Position numbers and translations under genes: made by a program. A stretch of DNA of 58,381 nt, taken from positions 1 through 58,381 of the forward strand of contig NZ_AZGF01000014.1 in NCBI RefSeq assembly GCF_001434475.1, written 5' to 3'. Positions 8,325 to 17,646 of this stretch are shown one piece after another. Source of the DNA: Paucilactobacillus suebicus DSM 5007 = KCTC 3549. Lineage in GTDB: Bacteria > Bacillota > Bacilli > Lactobacillales > Lactobacillaceae. The notes beneath the pieces were generated by a model, which did not search any database, was not told where the DNA came from, and saw only the letters and a program-made list of their open reading frames with translations. Within the stretch, counting starts at the first letter, position 1; every line of letters begins with the position of its first letter.

Positions 8325-8353
8325 AATATAACTGATCGATCAGTTATTGTCAA
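8325..8353 (-). promoter_or_regulatory. TetR promoter with the operator filling the spacer
   Basis: On the minus strand TTGACA (8348-8353) and TATATT (8325-8330) are separated by exactly 17 bp. The perfect palindrome ATAACTGATCGATCAGTTAT (8328-8347) occupies this spacer. Only six bases separate the -10 box from the ATG at 8318. Confidence 0.75.
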
Positions 8354-8461
8354 TAAAAAAACATAATTATTTTTCATTAACAAAAAATTATCATTGTAGA
8401 TGCTGTTGTTACGGTGCTTAGAGCAAAAAAAACAGCCGAGAGATTTCTCAGCCGCTACTGG

Positions 8462-9409
8462 TTAAATATACTTGTTAATAAAATCAAACGTGATATCAAA
8501 TGACTCTTTTGAATAAAAAGTGTCGCTAGTGTGATCACTATGATTCAATCGATAGAAAGTCACATTTTGATTATGTTGCTTGAGTGCCTTGTAGAATAAC
8601 ACGCTTTGATTGAATGGAACGAATCGATCGTGATTACCGTGCATGATTAGAAATGGTGGTAGTTTTTTATCTGTGACGTAGGTGATGGGATTACCTTTTT
8701 GAACCATCTTCGGGACCTCGTACACGTTATTGGTACCAAAAAACTCACCTTCGAGGCTGTGTGCGGTAACGTGATCTTGTGTTGAAGGAACTTTGTTCAT
8801 TCTACTAATGTCTGTCGGACCGTAGTAGTCGATGCAACACCGGTAATTCAGTGGCATCACGGTAGGATCCTCATCATCAAATTCAGGCATATTGGCGGTT
8901 ACAACTGCCATTGAAACGGTGTGACCGCCGGAAGAATTCCCCCACGCAAGATATCGTTGTGGGTCTACGTGATACTGGTTTGCGTGGCTTAGCATGAACC
9001 TAGTTGCAGTTTTCAAATCTTTAATTTGAGCTGGAAATGGATTATCTGGTGCCCAACGATATTCGACCATGGCGACAACGAAACCGCGTCGTGCTGCTTC
9101 AATCATGGCCGGTAGTTGACCAGCTGTATCTTGTTTATGAAATGCAGATCCTTGCACCCACATGATTAAAGGAAATTGGCGCGTATCATCTTGATTAACG
9201 GGTGGTGTGATGATGTGAAGGTGCAAAGTAATACCACTCTTTACAGCGTATGGTACGTTTAACTGAACTGTGGGATTAATAGGTGTTAATGGAATATCTA
9301 AATTTTTAATGCCATCGGGGATGGTTTTGTCTTCAGGAAAATCTTCATAGCTACAATCAATCAGTGGTTCAATAAACTCTTTTTCATCTTTTTCTGTCAC
9401 TTTAATCAT
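8462..9409 (-). CDS. Alpha/beta hydrolase, carboxylesterase or prolyl-oligopeptidase type
   Basis: The protein has the BD-FAE/esterase layout. An oxyanion region, LIMWVQGSAFHKQD, is followed by the nucleophile elbow WGNSSGGH, a segment DYYGPTDISRM, then FLIMHGNHDRFVPFNQS with the acid residue and LNHSDHTS with the catalytic His. No signal peptide is visible, so it is probably cytoplasmic. Its natural ester substrate is unknown. The start is uncertain: the frame is open to a TTG at 9511 with AAGGA 9 nt upstream, while the ATG at 9409 has a purine run very close to it. I list the shorter form because homologous sequence begins there. A 15-bp palindrome lies upstream. Confidence 0.82.
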   Translation of the reverse strand: MIKVTEKDEKEFIEPLIDCSYEDFPEDKTIPDGIKNLDIPLTPINPTVQLNVPYAVKSGITLHLHIITPPVNQDDTRQFPLIMWVQGSAFHKQDTAGQLPAMIEAARRGFVVAMVEYRWAPDNPFPAQIKDLKTATRFMLSHANQYHVDPQRYLAWGNSSGGHTVSMAVVTANMPEFDDEDPTVMPLNYRCCIDYYGPTDISRMNKVPSTQDHVTAHSLEGEFFGTNNVYEVPKMVQKGNPITYVTDKKLPPFLIMHGNHDRFVPFNQSVLFYKALKQHNQNVTFYRLNHSDHTSDTFYSKESFDITFDFINKYI

Positions 9410-9557
9410 ATCCTTTCTGTGAAGGTTGATGGCCTCGCAATCATCATAAGCAATGTAACGTTCATTTATCAAACATTTCGAACGGACATTGAACGGATAT
9501 TGATTGAACAATTTTCAGCGTCCTTAAGTCAGCGACTTTAAATTCATCGTTCGTTGT

Positions 9558-9572
9558 TAGTTTATTAAACTA
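9558..9572. promoter_or_regulatory. Palindrome TAGTTTATTAAACTA upstream of the esterase gene
   Basis: Seven-base arms TAGTTTA and TAAACTA flank a single T. It sits between the esterase gene (minus strand) and a plus-strand segment that ends at the terminator at 9691-9721. It may be an operator, but no dedicated regulator gene is adjacent. Confidence 0.35.
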
Positions 9573-9690
9573 TTAACTTAGTTTAGATGAAAAGATGGAA
9601 TTAGTTTGGTATATTTTAGGCATTGAAGCATTTGTGCGCACGATTACTTCAATTTCTCCAAGGTATTATTCAAAGAAATTAACGGTAAAA

Positions 9691-9721
9691 GTCCTGCTTG
9701 GCTGTAGAGCAGGACTTTTTT
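9691..9721 (+). terminator. Orphan intrinsic terminator
   Basis: AAGTCCTGCT and AGCAGGACTT form a strong stem followed by seven T. No plus-strand gene lies between 9510 and this site. It therefore ends either a short untranslated transcript or the leftover end of a lost gene. Confidence 0.7.
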
Positions 9722-9789
9722 TGCGGTCAAAGGGCTCTGACTGTGATAGTATTCTAACTAAATGTAAGAAACAAAGAGGTTAATTAATA

Positions 9790-10626
9790 ATGTTTCAGGA
9801 TATTAAACCAAAAATTATGAACACTCAATATGTACATCGGCAAATTAAGCTGACTGATAATGTGGTCATCGTTAAGGGGCAACAAGCGCTGTTTATCGAT
9901 GACCATCTGCCGGTAATGGCGGATATCAAAAAAAACTATCCGACTCAGTCCTTTACTCCAATCCATTTACTATCGATTCATGGTCGTGATTTCTTTTTTA
10001 TTGATCGCGAATTACCAGAACGGGATAACTTGGCATATGATTCACTTAATGTGGTGCGAGCTAGTAGGCCGAAATGGCAAGCATTCGCAACAGTGACTGC
10101 GGTTCATTTAGCTGTGTGGTACACCAAAACGCGATTCTGTGGACATTGTGGTGCCCACATGCAGCTAGGCGATGGTGAACGCAAAATGGTGTGTCCAAAT
10201 TGTGGTAATGAAGTTTTTCCACGGATTTCGCCCGCAATTATTGTGGGTGTTCGAAACCATGATAAGTTGTTACTAACTAAGTATTCGACAGGTTATAATC
10301 ACTATGCGTTGATTGCTGGCTTTGTTGAAATTGGTGAGACACTGGAAGAAACTGTGCGGCGAGAAGTCTATGAGGAAACTGGTTTAGAAGTTAAAAACAT
10401 TGAGTATTATCATAGTCAGCCGTGGGGATTTTCACAGTCGGTATTAGTCGGCTTTTTTGCTGATTTAGCCGATAACGAAACATACGAAAATGATGAGTAC
10501 AAGGATGATCGCGAAGAGCTAGCAGTCACGAAGTGGTTTAGACGGCAAGACATACCAAATGACGACAATACCCTTAGCTTAACCTGGACAATGATTCAAG
10601 CCTTTCGGAAGGGTGAAATTAAATAG
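9790..10626 (+). CDS. nudC: NAD+ diphosphatase (Nudix, NudC type)
   Basis: This enzyme hydrolyses NADH or NAD+ to NMN and AMP; NudC homologues can also remove NAD caps from RNA. The 278 residues show a four-Cys zinc ribbon (Cys117, 120, 135 and 138, in FCGHCGAH and VCPNCGN). The Nudix box GFVEIGETLEETVRREVYEE follows from residue 177, and then the family marker SQPW at 209-212 (here SQPWGFSQS rather than SQPWPFPQS). A ribosome binding site, AGAGG, lies 10 nt before the ATG. It is monocistronic, and a C-type hairpin element follows in opposite orientation. Confidence 0.93.
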   Translation: MFQDIKPKIMNTQYVHRQIKLTDNVVIVKGQQALFIDDHLPVMADIKKNYPTQSFTPIHLLSIHGRDFFFIDRELPERDNLAYDSLNVVRASRPKWQAFATVTAVHLAVWYTKTRFCGHCGAHMQLGDGERKMVCPNCGNEVFPRISPAIIVGVRNHDKLLLTKYSTGYNHYALIAGFVEIGETLEETVRREVYEETGLEVKNIEYYHSQPWGFSQSVLVGFFADLADNETYENDEYKDDREELAVTKWFRRQDIPNDDNTLSLTWTMIQAFRKGEIK

Positions 10627-10647
10627 AAATTGAATATTAAAGTTTAA

Positions 10648-10795
10648 AAGTTGGGATAAAAGCTCCTATTATCTATTAAAACTACTAATTTATTATTTCA
10701 ATTTGTTTTACCTAAACGTGCACAAAAAAAGTTCCATAACAGAGGTCTTCAAGACTAAATTATTTTTGATTTAGTCTTGAAGACCTTATTTTATG
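10648..10795 (-). repeat. Hairpin element, C type, copy C4 (inverted)
   Basis: Read on the minus strand it contains a strong perfect stem (AGGTCTTCAAGACTAAAT and its complement, about 10743-10786), then GTGCACGTTTAGG, then an AT-rich tail ending in TATCCCAAC. The tail resembles those after copies C1 and C2. The stem lies between nudC and the next gene, with AAACGTGC on the nudC side. Confidence 0.65.
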
Positions 10796-10831
10796 TAAAC
10801 AAAATTCTTTATTCTTACATTTTTTTGATTG

Positions 10832-10890
10832 TTGACAAGTGACGGATAACTGATTATACTCAGTTTAAAGTTTTTAGGAAACCGGTTTCC
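10832..10890 (+). promoter_or_regulatory. Promoter and LacI-type operator of the permease gene
   Basis: TTGACA (10832-10837) and TATACT (10855-10860) are 17 bp apart. GGAAACCGGTTTCC (10877-10890), a perfect 14-bp palindrome with a central CG, lies just after the start of transcription. It is typical of operators bound by LacI-family proteins such as the one encoded at 12282. Confidence 0.75.
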
Positions 10891-10918
10891 CAAAAAAGAA
10901 TTACCAGGAGATGAAATT

Positions 10919-12211
10919 ATGGTTAATACAGTTATTGGGAGTTTATTATTGATATCGTTTGTACTTTTTATTGTATACATCATCAAAGGTGGTAATTTGA
11001 CGGTTGGCTTTATTGGCATGGCGATAATTTGGTCCGTGATTGGGATGATCCCGTTCAATCAAGCTATCAGTGAGGTATTTGCGAAGCCGGTATTGAATTA
11101 TGCACCGACCATTATTTACATTGTTTTCGGTTCTTGGTTTGGCCGAGTACTAGTCGATAGCGGGATTGCTGGGAGTATTAGTTATCAAACTCAAAAGGTT
11201 GGTAAAAAAAGCCCCATTATTGCCGCAATCTTAGTTTGTTTAGTGACGATGTTTATTTTTGTTAGCGCTTACGGTGTGGGCTCAGTTATTGCGATCGGAG
11301 TCATATTATTACCCATCTTATTTTCGTTAGGTATGCCCAAAAAGATTTCGGTAACTGCATTTACAATGTCAATTGGCGCAGCTATGTACGTTAATGTGGT
11401 GCTGTTTAATCAGGTGAAGACCTTCTTCCCCGATGTCACATATGGCACCCGTTACTTGAGGTTTGGTTGGATTGGGGCGACGATTCAAATGATTGCAGTA
11501 ATTATTTTTCTATTATTGAATAGGAAAAAGTTTAATTTACGTGGTAAAAAGATGAGTGATACTGCGGCAACGTCGAAGACTGCAATTTTACAGATACATC
11601 ATCGCTGGCAATACGTAACCTATATTATTCCAATTGTGCCAGTTCTTCTAAACATGTTATTTGGGTGGGATGCGGTACCGGCGTTGGTTATTTCTACCGT
11701 TCTAGTCATGTTACTGACGGGCCAGTTGACTAGTAAAGACCATGGGCTGGCATTTATGAACAGTACAATGAAAAGGGCGGTTGCTGATATTGCCGATTTA
11801 ATATTCTTCTTACTGGCACTATCGACATTCACTGCGGCGGCCGCATTGAATACTGGTAGATTTAGAACTATTTTTTCGGCAATTTTACCACATAACACAT
11901 TGTGGTTAGCGCTAGGATTGGGTATTTTAGCTCCGCTAGCCTTATTTAGAGGACCTTTACACGTGTGGGGTGCCGGTGCGGCCACTGCGGCTGTTTTAAC
12001 TGCTACTCATTTGTTCTCACAATGGTTTTTATTACCAGTGCTGTATGTGCCAACACTCTTGGCAGTGGCGATTGATGTAACTCAGTCGTGGAACATTTGG
12101 GCGCTAACCTATACTAAGCTAGATAGTCGACAATTTATTAAAACAGGACTGCCAGTCGTTTGGGTTGTTGCGATTATTAATGAATTGATCGCGTGGAGCA
12201 TGTTCGGTTAA
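10919..12211 (+). CDS. GntP/citrate-type permease of the ion-transporter superfamily
   Basis: A 430-residue integral membrane protein with about 11-12 hydrophobic segments and re-entrant-like glycine-rich stretches (AYGVGSVIAIGVILLP and LALGLGILAPLALFRGP). The duplicated-half pattern suggests the ion-transporter superfamily that includes gluconate (GntP) and citrate carriers. It is closely followed by a LacI-type regulator, and its promoter contains a LacI operator, so it is probably induced by a sugar acid or a related carboxylate. The substrate is not visible from sequence. The ribosome binding site GGAG lies 8 nt before the ATG. Confidence 0.7.
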   Translation: MVNTVIGSLLLISFVLFIVYIIKGGNLTVGFIGMAIIWSVIGMIPFNQAISEVFAKPVLNYAPTIIYIVFGSWFGRVLVDSGIAGSISYQTQKVGKKSPIIAAILVCLVTMFIFVSAYGVGSVIAIGVILLPILFSLGMPKKISVTAFTMSIGAAMYVNVVLFNQVKTFFPDVTYGTRYLRFGWIGATIQMIAVIIFLLLNRKKFNLRGKKMSDTAATSKTAILQIHHRWQYVTYIIPIVPVLLNMLFGWDAVPALVISTVLVMLLTGQLTSKDHGLAFMNSTMKRAVADIADLIFFLLALSTFTAAAALNTGRFRTIFSAILPHNTLWLALGLGILAPLALFRGPLHVWGAGAATAAVLTATHLFSQWFLLPVLYVPTLLAVAIDVTQSWNIWALTYTKLDSRQFIKTGLPVVWVVAIINELIAWSMFG

Positions 12212-12281
12212 ATCAGTCTGTGAAAGACTATTGTTAACGGGTACAATGTGGATAGTATGTTTGAACGGAGGCGCTGGCAAA

Positions 12282-13277
12282 ATGACTAAGTTAACGATTG
12301 GTGAAGTGGCTAAACAGGCTGGAGTGTCGAAATCCACAATTTCTCGCTATCTGAACGGTAATTTCAAAAAAATGTCACCAGTAACGCGTCAAAAGATTGA
12401 AAAGACGATCAAAGAATTAGATTATCATCCTAACCGGCAGGCACAAACTTTGAAAACCAAAAAGAGCGGGTTGATCGGTTTTGTTGTTGCGGATATGGCC
12501 AACATGTACTCTTCAAGGCTAATCAGTGGTGCAAGCAAAGTAGCACGTGAACATAATTATCAAGTACTGACGATGGACTCTGTTAACGACATTGAGCTGG
12601 AACATGACTCGCTACTTAAATTACGTGATCAGGCATTGGAGGGACTAATTATTCAGCCGATGAGCAGGAATAGCCAAGTGTATGAAGAATTAGCCAGTAC
12701 TATTCCTACGGTTTTTGTCGATCGAGTTACTGATAACAAACAGTGGCCAGGTGTCGTTGTTGACAACTTTGATGCGACTCACCAGATTGGTGAGTTAATT
12801 GCCAGTCATCACTACAAAAATGTAATTATGGTTAGTGAGCCCGTTTCAGTCTCCCAGGCACGACTAAATCGTGTTAATGGTTTAAAAGCGGTTGCTGATG
12901 CGAACTCAATCAACTTTGAATTAGTTGAGGTAGATGAATTGCAGCATGAATCTACTCGAGGTCAACTAGTTAACAAAATTAAGAAAGCAACTGGCACCCG
13001 TGCGGCGGTGTTTACCAGCAACAGCCGACTATTGATGTTAATGCTACAAATTATTGAAGAGGTTGGTGCTGAGATTCCGACCGATATTGGTTTAAGTGGT
13101 TACGATGATTGGAACTGGACATCGCTAACTAATCCACCATTAACCAGTATTGAACAGGATACCTTATCGGTTGGCACGGAAGCAATGAAGACATTGATTG
13201 ATCGAATTAGTCATACGAATGATGAACCTAATCTGAAGGTAATCAGATCGCAGATTAATATTAGAAAATCAATCTAA
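12282..13277 (+). CDS. LacI-family transcriptional regulator
   Basis: An N-terminal LacI helix-turn-helix (LTIGEVAKQAGVSKSTISRYLNG, hinge PNRQAQTLKTKKSGLIGFVV) is joined to a periplasmic-binding-protein-like effector domain. The form RYLNGNFKKMS and the late motif SGYDDWNWTSLTNPPLTSI recall the KdgR-like branch that responds to keto-deoxygluconate or gluconate-type ligands; that assignment is an inference. The ATG at 12282 is chosen because GGAGG lies 10 nt before it. It lies 70 nt after the permease gene and probably represses it through the palindrome at 10877-10890. Confidence 0.88.
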   Translation: MTKLTIGEVAKQAGVSKSTISRYLNGNFKKMSPVTRQKIEKTIKELDYHPNRQAQTLKTKKSGLIGFVVADMANMYSSRLISGASKVAREHNYQVLTMDSVNDIELEHDSLLKLRDQALEGLIIQPMSRNSQVYEELASTIPTVFVDRVTDNKQWPGVVVDNFDATHQIGELIASHHYKNVIMVSEPVSVSQARLNRVNGLKAVADANSINFELVEVDELQHESTRGQLVNKIKKATGTRAAVFTSNSRLLMLMLQIIEEVGAEIPTDIGLSGYDDWNWTSLTNPPLTSIEQDTLSVGTEAMKTLIDRISHTNDEPNLKVIRSQINIRKSI

Positions 13278-13427
13278 CTTGGATATATAATTGGAATATT
13301 TACTAAAGACTAATTAATAAATAACCTTGGTAATCTAACTAAAAGGCCTATAATCGTCATAACGGATTATATAAAATCGTATTATTACGAATTGATCCGA
13401 AATACATATTTGAAGTGACGGAGGTTA

Positions 13428-13739
13428 ATGATGCAAGTATTCTCAAGTAATCCAGAAGTGACAGAAGGACCAGACCGGCTCTTTTCCAAAAAATATTATA
13501 GTTTGGTACGGTTGGCCATCCCTAAGGGGACCCAAATTAAACGACACCGTTCGATGATGACCGTGACAGTCGTCGCAATTAAAGGTGAAATTGTCTTTCA
13601 CACTGACGATCAAGAAACCACGTTAGTGCCAGGCCAAGCAGTGTTGATGGAACCACTGGAATTTCACTGGTTGGAGGCACCTAATGAGGATGGCGAAGTA
13701 ATGGTTGTTCACGTGGTCAAGAAGCCTACCGAAAAATAA
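13428..13739 (+). CDS. Small cupin-domain protein
   Basis: A single-domain cupin of 103 residues. The first motif region (IPKGTQIKRHRSMMTVTVVAIKGEI) keeps one His but has Arg where the second His usually stands. The second motif is LVPGQAVLMEPLEFHWLEAP. With two His at most in the pocket, metal binding is possible but not certain. The start is one of two adjacent ATG codons after GGAGG. It lies downstream of the LacI-regulated permease with a 150-nt gap, so it may be separate. A role in sugar-acid metabolism (KdgF-like) is only a guess from context. Confidence 0.7.
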   Translation: MMQVFSSNPEVTEGPDRLFSKKYYSLVRLAIPKGTQIKRHRSMMTVTVVAIKGEIVFHTDDQETTLVPGQAVLMEPLEFHWLEAPNEDGEVMVVHVVKKPTEK

Positions 13740-13740
13740 A

Positions 13741-13930
13741 AGTGGTAAAAAAATATTTTGATTCCAGAACATAATCCCCCAAAGACTAAAATCCTGAATT
13801 TTGGATTTTTTGTCTTTGGGGGATTATGTGGCCGAAAGCAGCCTTTTATTGCACGTTTAGACTAGATAAATTAAGCAATTAAATTAGTCCATTTTGTATA
13901 GATTATAAATTAACGGGAATTTTTGTCCCA
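13741..13930 (+). repeat. Hairpin element, C type, copy C1 with tail
   Basis: Begins just after the cupin stop codon. A long stem, CATAATCCCCCAAAGAC with GTCTTTGGGGGATTATG, encloses a smaller ATCC/GGAT stem. It continues with TTGCACGTTTAGACTAG and an AT-rich tail to TTTTGTCCCAG at about 13921-13931. The tail closely resembles that of copy C2 (from 23456) and the remnant at 47299-47382. Confidence 0.8.
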
Positions 13931-13933
13931 GGC

Positions 13934-15262
13934 TTAACGACTAACCGATTGTTGAAGTTCACGCATTAACCCTTCACCCTTATCGTAGTAACGTTTCATC
14001 TCGTCGCTTGGAACCAGTTTACCGCCAGTAGCCCAAACAATGTGGGTAGCATTTTTTAACTTTTCAGGATGTTCAAACTGTGCCACGGTGGATTTAATTG
14101 CACTAAATCCGGCCGCTGCTGACGGTTCCACACGGATATCTTGGGTATCTATCAACATGGTCAAATAGCGATAAATGTCATCATCATCAAAGGTATGTGA
14201 ACCATAAAGAAGAGAACGCATAATTCTACCAGCAATTTTAGAAGACCTTGGGACGGCTAATCCATCTGCCAGAGTTTTACCATCCAGTCCAAGGTCGGTC
14301 ACAGCGATTTGATCATACAGATGAGTCATCATGCCCATCGTGACAGATGGAACATGGGTTGGTTCAACAAATACGGGATAAATGCCCTCCGGCATCATCA
14401 TTTGCAGGCCAAAGCTGACACCACTTGGACTACCACCAACACCGGCAGGTAAGTAAACGAAAACTGGTGATTCTTTGCTGGGGAAAATACCAAGATCTTC
14501 AAGTTGTTTTTGAACTTCAATACCAGCAACGGAATACCCAAGGAAAAGGTCCTTTGAGCCTTCATCGTCAATGAAGTAAGTTTGAGGATCTTTAGCAGCT
14601 TGCGCACGACCATCGGCGATGGCCACTGAGACACTATCATCATGTTCAACAACCGTCACTCCGTTTTTGCGAAGTAGGTCCTTTTTCCATTGGCGGGCAT
14701 CAACAGACATATGGACGGTGGTTTTAAAACCAAAACTGGCCGCTGCCATACCAATACTAAGCCCTAAGTTACCAGTTGAACCCACCATAATACCATAGTG
14801 GGAAAATATTTCGTGATATTTGGGGGATGCTAGAATTGAATAGTTATCTGAATAAGTCAGGTTGGTTTCCTTCATGGCAACCTGTTCGGCGAATTTTAGG
14901 ACTTCATAGATGCCACCTCGGGATTTAATTGAACCAGAGATCGGCAGCATACTGTCGGCCTTTAAATAGACACTACCAGGAATATCCGCTCCATTCACTT
15001 GCTCTAGTTTTTGTTGCATTTGATCAATTTTAATCAGTGGAGAACGTAATATACCGTTGGTTGCTTCAGTTTCTGGAAATGCTTTGACAAAGTAAGGTGC
15101 AAATCTGTTGAATCGAGCGCTTGCATCGAATACGTCCGCCTGAGTTAATGATAATTTTGTGGCTTCTTCAAATTCAGGGTTGTGCCAATCAATTGGCTGA
15201 TACTCTCGCATTTTATTTAGTAATGGATATTGTTGTATCAATTGTTCAACTTTTTCTGTCAT
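13934..15262 (-). CDS. dsdA: D-serine dehydratase (D-serine ammonia-lyase)
   Basis: A PLP enzyme converting D-serine to pyruvate and ammonia. The PLP lysine is Lys113 in GSIKSRGG, matching the position in characterised DsdA. The glycine-rich phosphate-binding loops [11 protein letters not shown] and [12 protein letters not shown] and the C-terminal [13 protein letters not shown] are family signatures. The 442-residue length is normal. The open frame extends further upstream, but the ATG at 15262 has GGAGG 7 nt before it. A divergent LysR gene and a 17-bp palindrome in the gap suggest control by that regulator. Confidence 0.95.
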   Translation of the reverse strand: MTEKVEQLIQQYPLLNKMREYQPIDWHNPEFEEATKLSLTQADVFDASARFNRFAPYFVKAFPETEATNGILRSPLIKIDQMQQKLEQVNGADIPGSVYLKADSMLPISGSIKSRGGIYEVLKFAEQVAMKETNLTYSDNYSILASPKYHEIFSHYGIMVGSTGNLGLSIGMAAASFGFKTTVHMSVDARQWKKDLLRKNGVTVVEHDDSVSVAIADGRAQAAKDPQTYFIDDEGSKDLFLGYSVAGIEVQKQLEDLGIFPSKESPVFVYLPAGVGGSPSGVSFGLQMMMPEGIYPVFVEPTHVPSVTMGMMTHLYDQIAVTDLGLDGKTLADGLAVPRSSKIAGRIMRSLLYGSHTFDDDDIYRYLTMLIDTQDIRVEPSAAAGFSAIKSTVAQFEHPEKLKNATHIVWATGGKLVPSDEMKRYYDKGEGLMRELQQSVSR

Positions 15263-15353
15263 TGGTAATCCTCCGGAATACATTTTTAGATAGATTGACG
15301 ATCCCCATCCATCAAGATATACTTCATAATAACCTAACGAAAATAGTAAAAAA

Positions 15354-15370
15354 ATCAAATATTATTTGAT
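15354..15370. promoter_or_regulatory. Palindrome in the dsdA-lysR divergent promoter
   Basis: ATCAAATATTATTTGAT has 7-bp arms around ATT. It lies between the two divergent start codons, 37 bp before the LysR gene, a usual place for a LysR recognition site. Confidence 0.55.
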
Positions 15371-15406
15371 GATTACTTTAGTGAAGTCATACAAAGGAGA
15401 AGTTCG

Positions 15407-16312
15407 ATGCTTGATTTATGGCGGTTAAAATTGTTAGTTCAATTTGATACTTTGAAGACAATGCGTAGGGTGGCTGAAGTCATGTCGGTAACAACGGCCA
15501 CTGTTTCAGCACAGTTGAAAATGCTAGAGGAACAGACCAATGTGACGCTGTTTGAAAAAGTGGGAAGAAATGTTGAACTGACATCCACTGGTAAGGAACT
15601 AGTTAAACAAGTCCGACCAATTCTTGACCAACTAGAAACGGTGGAGAGCAATTTAAATGCATCTGCGAATGACTATCAAGGAATCGTTCGAATTGGTGCC
15701 TTTTCAAGTTCGCTACAGGCGTTGGTTGTTCCAGCAGTAAAAAGTGTTACTGACAAACATAGTGCCATCGAGTTTGTGTTAGCAGAGATGGAGCCACCAG
15801 AGAGCCTGACCGCTCTGAGTTCACATCAAATTGATTTAGCAATTATTGCATATATTGGTGAAATGGTGACCATTCCAGATGAGTTAACAGCCGTAGAGTT
15901 AGGAACCGACCAACTAAAAGTGCTGATTAATCGTCATAATACCTTGGCACAACAATCTGTTGTTTCGATTAACGATTTACGCCATGAAAATTGGGCAATG
16001 GAGCCGACTGGTGCTTATTTGAGAGAAAAAATTTGGTCTTTGTGTCACATGGCAGGTTATCAACCACACCAAATTGCAACGTTTCAAGATTATGCGGCCA
16101 TCAGAGCTGTGGTTCGTCATGGCTTAGCAATCGGTGTACTACCCGAAATTGCGATTCCTAAACAGCTGACGGATACAAAAACAGTGTCGTTAGTTCCGGC
16201 ACAGCAACGTCATATTTATCTAGTTTCGCGTAAGTCACAATTAAAAATGAAACCAATACAGGTCACTCGAAAAGCAATTCAACAAGTTAGTGAAGGAATT
16301 TTACTAAACTAA
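15407..16312 (+). CDS. LysR-family regulator, divergent to dsdA
   Basis: The 301-residue protein has the LysR N-terminal winged helix (LLVQFDTLKTMRRVAEVMSVTTATVSAQLKMLEEQTNVTLFEKVGRNVELTSTG) and the two-lobed effector domain (IVRIGAFSSSLQALVVPAV onwards). AAAGGAG lies 6-8 nt before the ATG. Divergent orientation to dsdA, with a palindrome between them, makes D-serine dehydratase its probable target. An intrinsic terminator follows at 16423-16459. Confidence 0.92.
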   Translation: MLDLWRLKLLVQFDTLKTMRRVAEVMSVTTATVSAQLKMLEEQTNVTLFEKVGRNVELTSTGKELVKQVRPILDQLETVESNLNASANDYQGIVRIGAFSSSLQALVVPAVKSVTDKHSAIEFVLAEMEPPESLTALSSHQIDLAIIAYIGEMVTIPDELTAVELGTDQLKVLINRHNTLAQQSVVSINDLRHENWAMEPTGAYLREKIWSLCHMAGYQPHQIATFQDYAAIRAVVRHGLAIGVLPEIAIPKQLTDTKTVSLVPAQQRHIYLVSRKSQLKMKPIQVTRKAIQQVSEGILLN

Positions 16313-16422
16313 GCTGATAGTTTAAATGACTTGTAGGTACAAATTTTGTATAATAACAACATTGAAGTACCACTTCGCACCTGGTCTTCAATAATAATTC
16401 TCACTTTGCTTAAAAAACAGAC

Positions 16423-16459
16423 AAAAAAGTCTTACCCAACACTGGGGTAAGACTTTTTT
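16423..16459 (+). terminator. Intrinsic terminator after the LysR gene
   Basis: AAAAAAGTCTTACCC and GGGGTAAGACTTTTTT pair around a 6-nt loop and can act in both directions. Confidence 0.8.
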
Positions 16460-16814
16460 CTTGCCAATCTGTTACTTATCAACGATTAGCTGTTACCTTG
16501 AATCGATTACATCTAGAAATCGGCATAAATAATTTGATCAGAATAGGTTGAATGATTATGTATATATATGAGATTTAGCTGTTTTGACTTCAATATAATT
16601 CGAATTAATTTCACATTTTAAGAATTATTATACAATAAAATCAAAATTTATCTTGATTTTATTCATAAATAGCATTATAATGTTCTCATCATAAAGAAAC
16701 ATTATACATAACATATTTTGTAAAACGTGCGTGTATTGTTGATTTGTCGACGGTTTGAACAATTATATGGATATATATTCAAAAATAGATGAAAGATATT
16801 TGGAGGGATAGTTT
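16460..16814 (+). promoter_or_regulatory. Long AT-rich leader before the substrate-binding-protein gene
   Basis: I see no open frame worth reporting in this 355-bp stretch. It holds an 11-bp inverted repeat (AATAAAATCAA at 16634-16644 and TTGATTTTATT at 16653-16663) with an 8-nt loop, without a following T-run. Several A/T-rich promoter-like boxes follow before the GGAGGG ribosome binding site near 16802. Confidence 0.35.
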
Positions 16815-17645
16815 ATGAAGAAGTGGATTAAAAAAAGTTGGTTAGTGGCGATGGGGCTCGTCATGGTATTGTCAATTGGACTAGCTGGTTGTGGCAAGAA
16901 CAACGATACTAGTTTGAAAAAGATTAAGGATAGCGGCACATTGGTTGTGGGAACATCTGCCGACTATGCACCATTTGAATTTCCAATTGTTAAGAATGGT
17001 AAGAAGCAAATTACCGGTTATGATATTTTAATTGCTCAACAAATTGCCAAAGATATGGGTGTTAAGTTGAAGGTTCAAAATACCGAATTTTCATCATTGA
17101 TTTCTGATTTGAAGGGTAACAAAGTTGATCTTGTTATCTCAGGTATGACCGATACACCGGCCCGTGAAAAGCAAGTAGCCTTTTCTAAGAGCTACTATAC
17201 CGTTAACAACTATTTGTTAGTTCGGAAAGCAGATGCTAACAAGTACAACACCAAGGCGGATACTAAGAACGCACAAATCGGTGCACAGCAAGCCTCAACT
17301 CAAGAAGATATCGCTAAGGCTCAAACAAGTGGCAACGTCGTCACTGAAGGATTGGTCACAAGCTTGACGACTGAATTGCAGTCCGGCAAGTTAAACGGTG
17401 TTGTTGTTGAAAGTGAAATTGCTGACAACTACGTTAAGAATTATCCAGACAAGTATGCTAAGGCAAAGATCAAGTTAACGACACCAAAGACGGATCAACA
17501 CTTAAGTGTTGCTGGACGTAAGGGTGATAAGAAGTTGATGAAACAAGTTAATAAGACAATCACTAAACTTCAAAAGAATGGTCAAATGACTAAGTTGCTG
17601 CAAAAAGCACAAGATATTCAGGCGAAGTATGGTACAGCAAAATAA
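16815..17645 (+). CDS. Amino-acid ABC transporter substrate-binding lipoprotein (orphan)
   Basis: A 276-residue class-F binding protein. It has a lipoprotein signal with lipobox LAGC (Cys26) and then the family opening SGTLVVGTSADYAPFEF. YDILIAQQIAKDMGVKLKVQNTEFSSLISDL, the signature DLVISGMTDTPAREKQVAFSKSYY and the second-lobe segment IGAQQASTQEDIA follow. It should bind a polar amino acid outside the membrane and pass it to an ABC permease. No permease or ATPase gene is next to it, so it must share one encoded elsewhere. The stop codon is directly followed by a hairpin element with tandem repeats. Confidence 0.92.
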   Translation: MKKWIKKSWLVAMGLVMVLSIGLAGCGKNNDTSLKKIKDSGTLVVGTSADYAPFEFPIVKNGKKQITGYDILIAQQIAKDMGVKLKVQNTEFSSLISDLKGNKVDLVISGMTDTPAREKQVAFSKSYYTVNNYLLVRKADANKYNTKADTKNAQIGAQQASTQEDIAKAQTSGNVVTEGLVTSLTTELQSGKLNGVVVESEIADNYVKNYPDKYAKAKIKLTTPKTDQHLSVAGRKGDKKLMKQVNKTITKLQKNGQMTKLLQKAQDIQAKYGTAK

Positions 17646-17646
17646 A

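Noticed and set aside
9595-9783. A 62-codon plus-strand frame before nudC
   Set aside because: It reads through a strong terminator stem and T-run and ends at the nudC ribosome binding site region, so it is not a credible protein gene.
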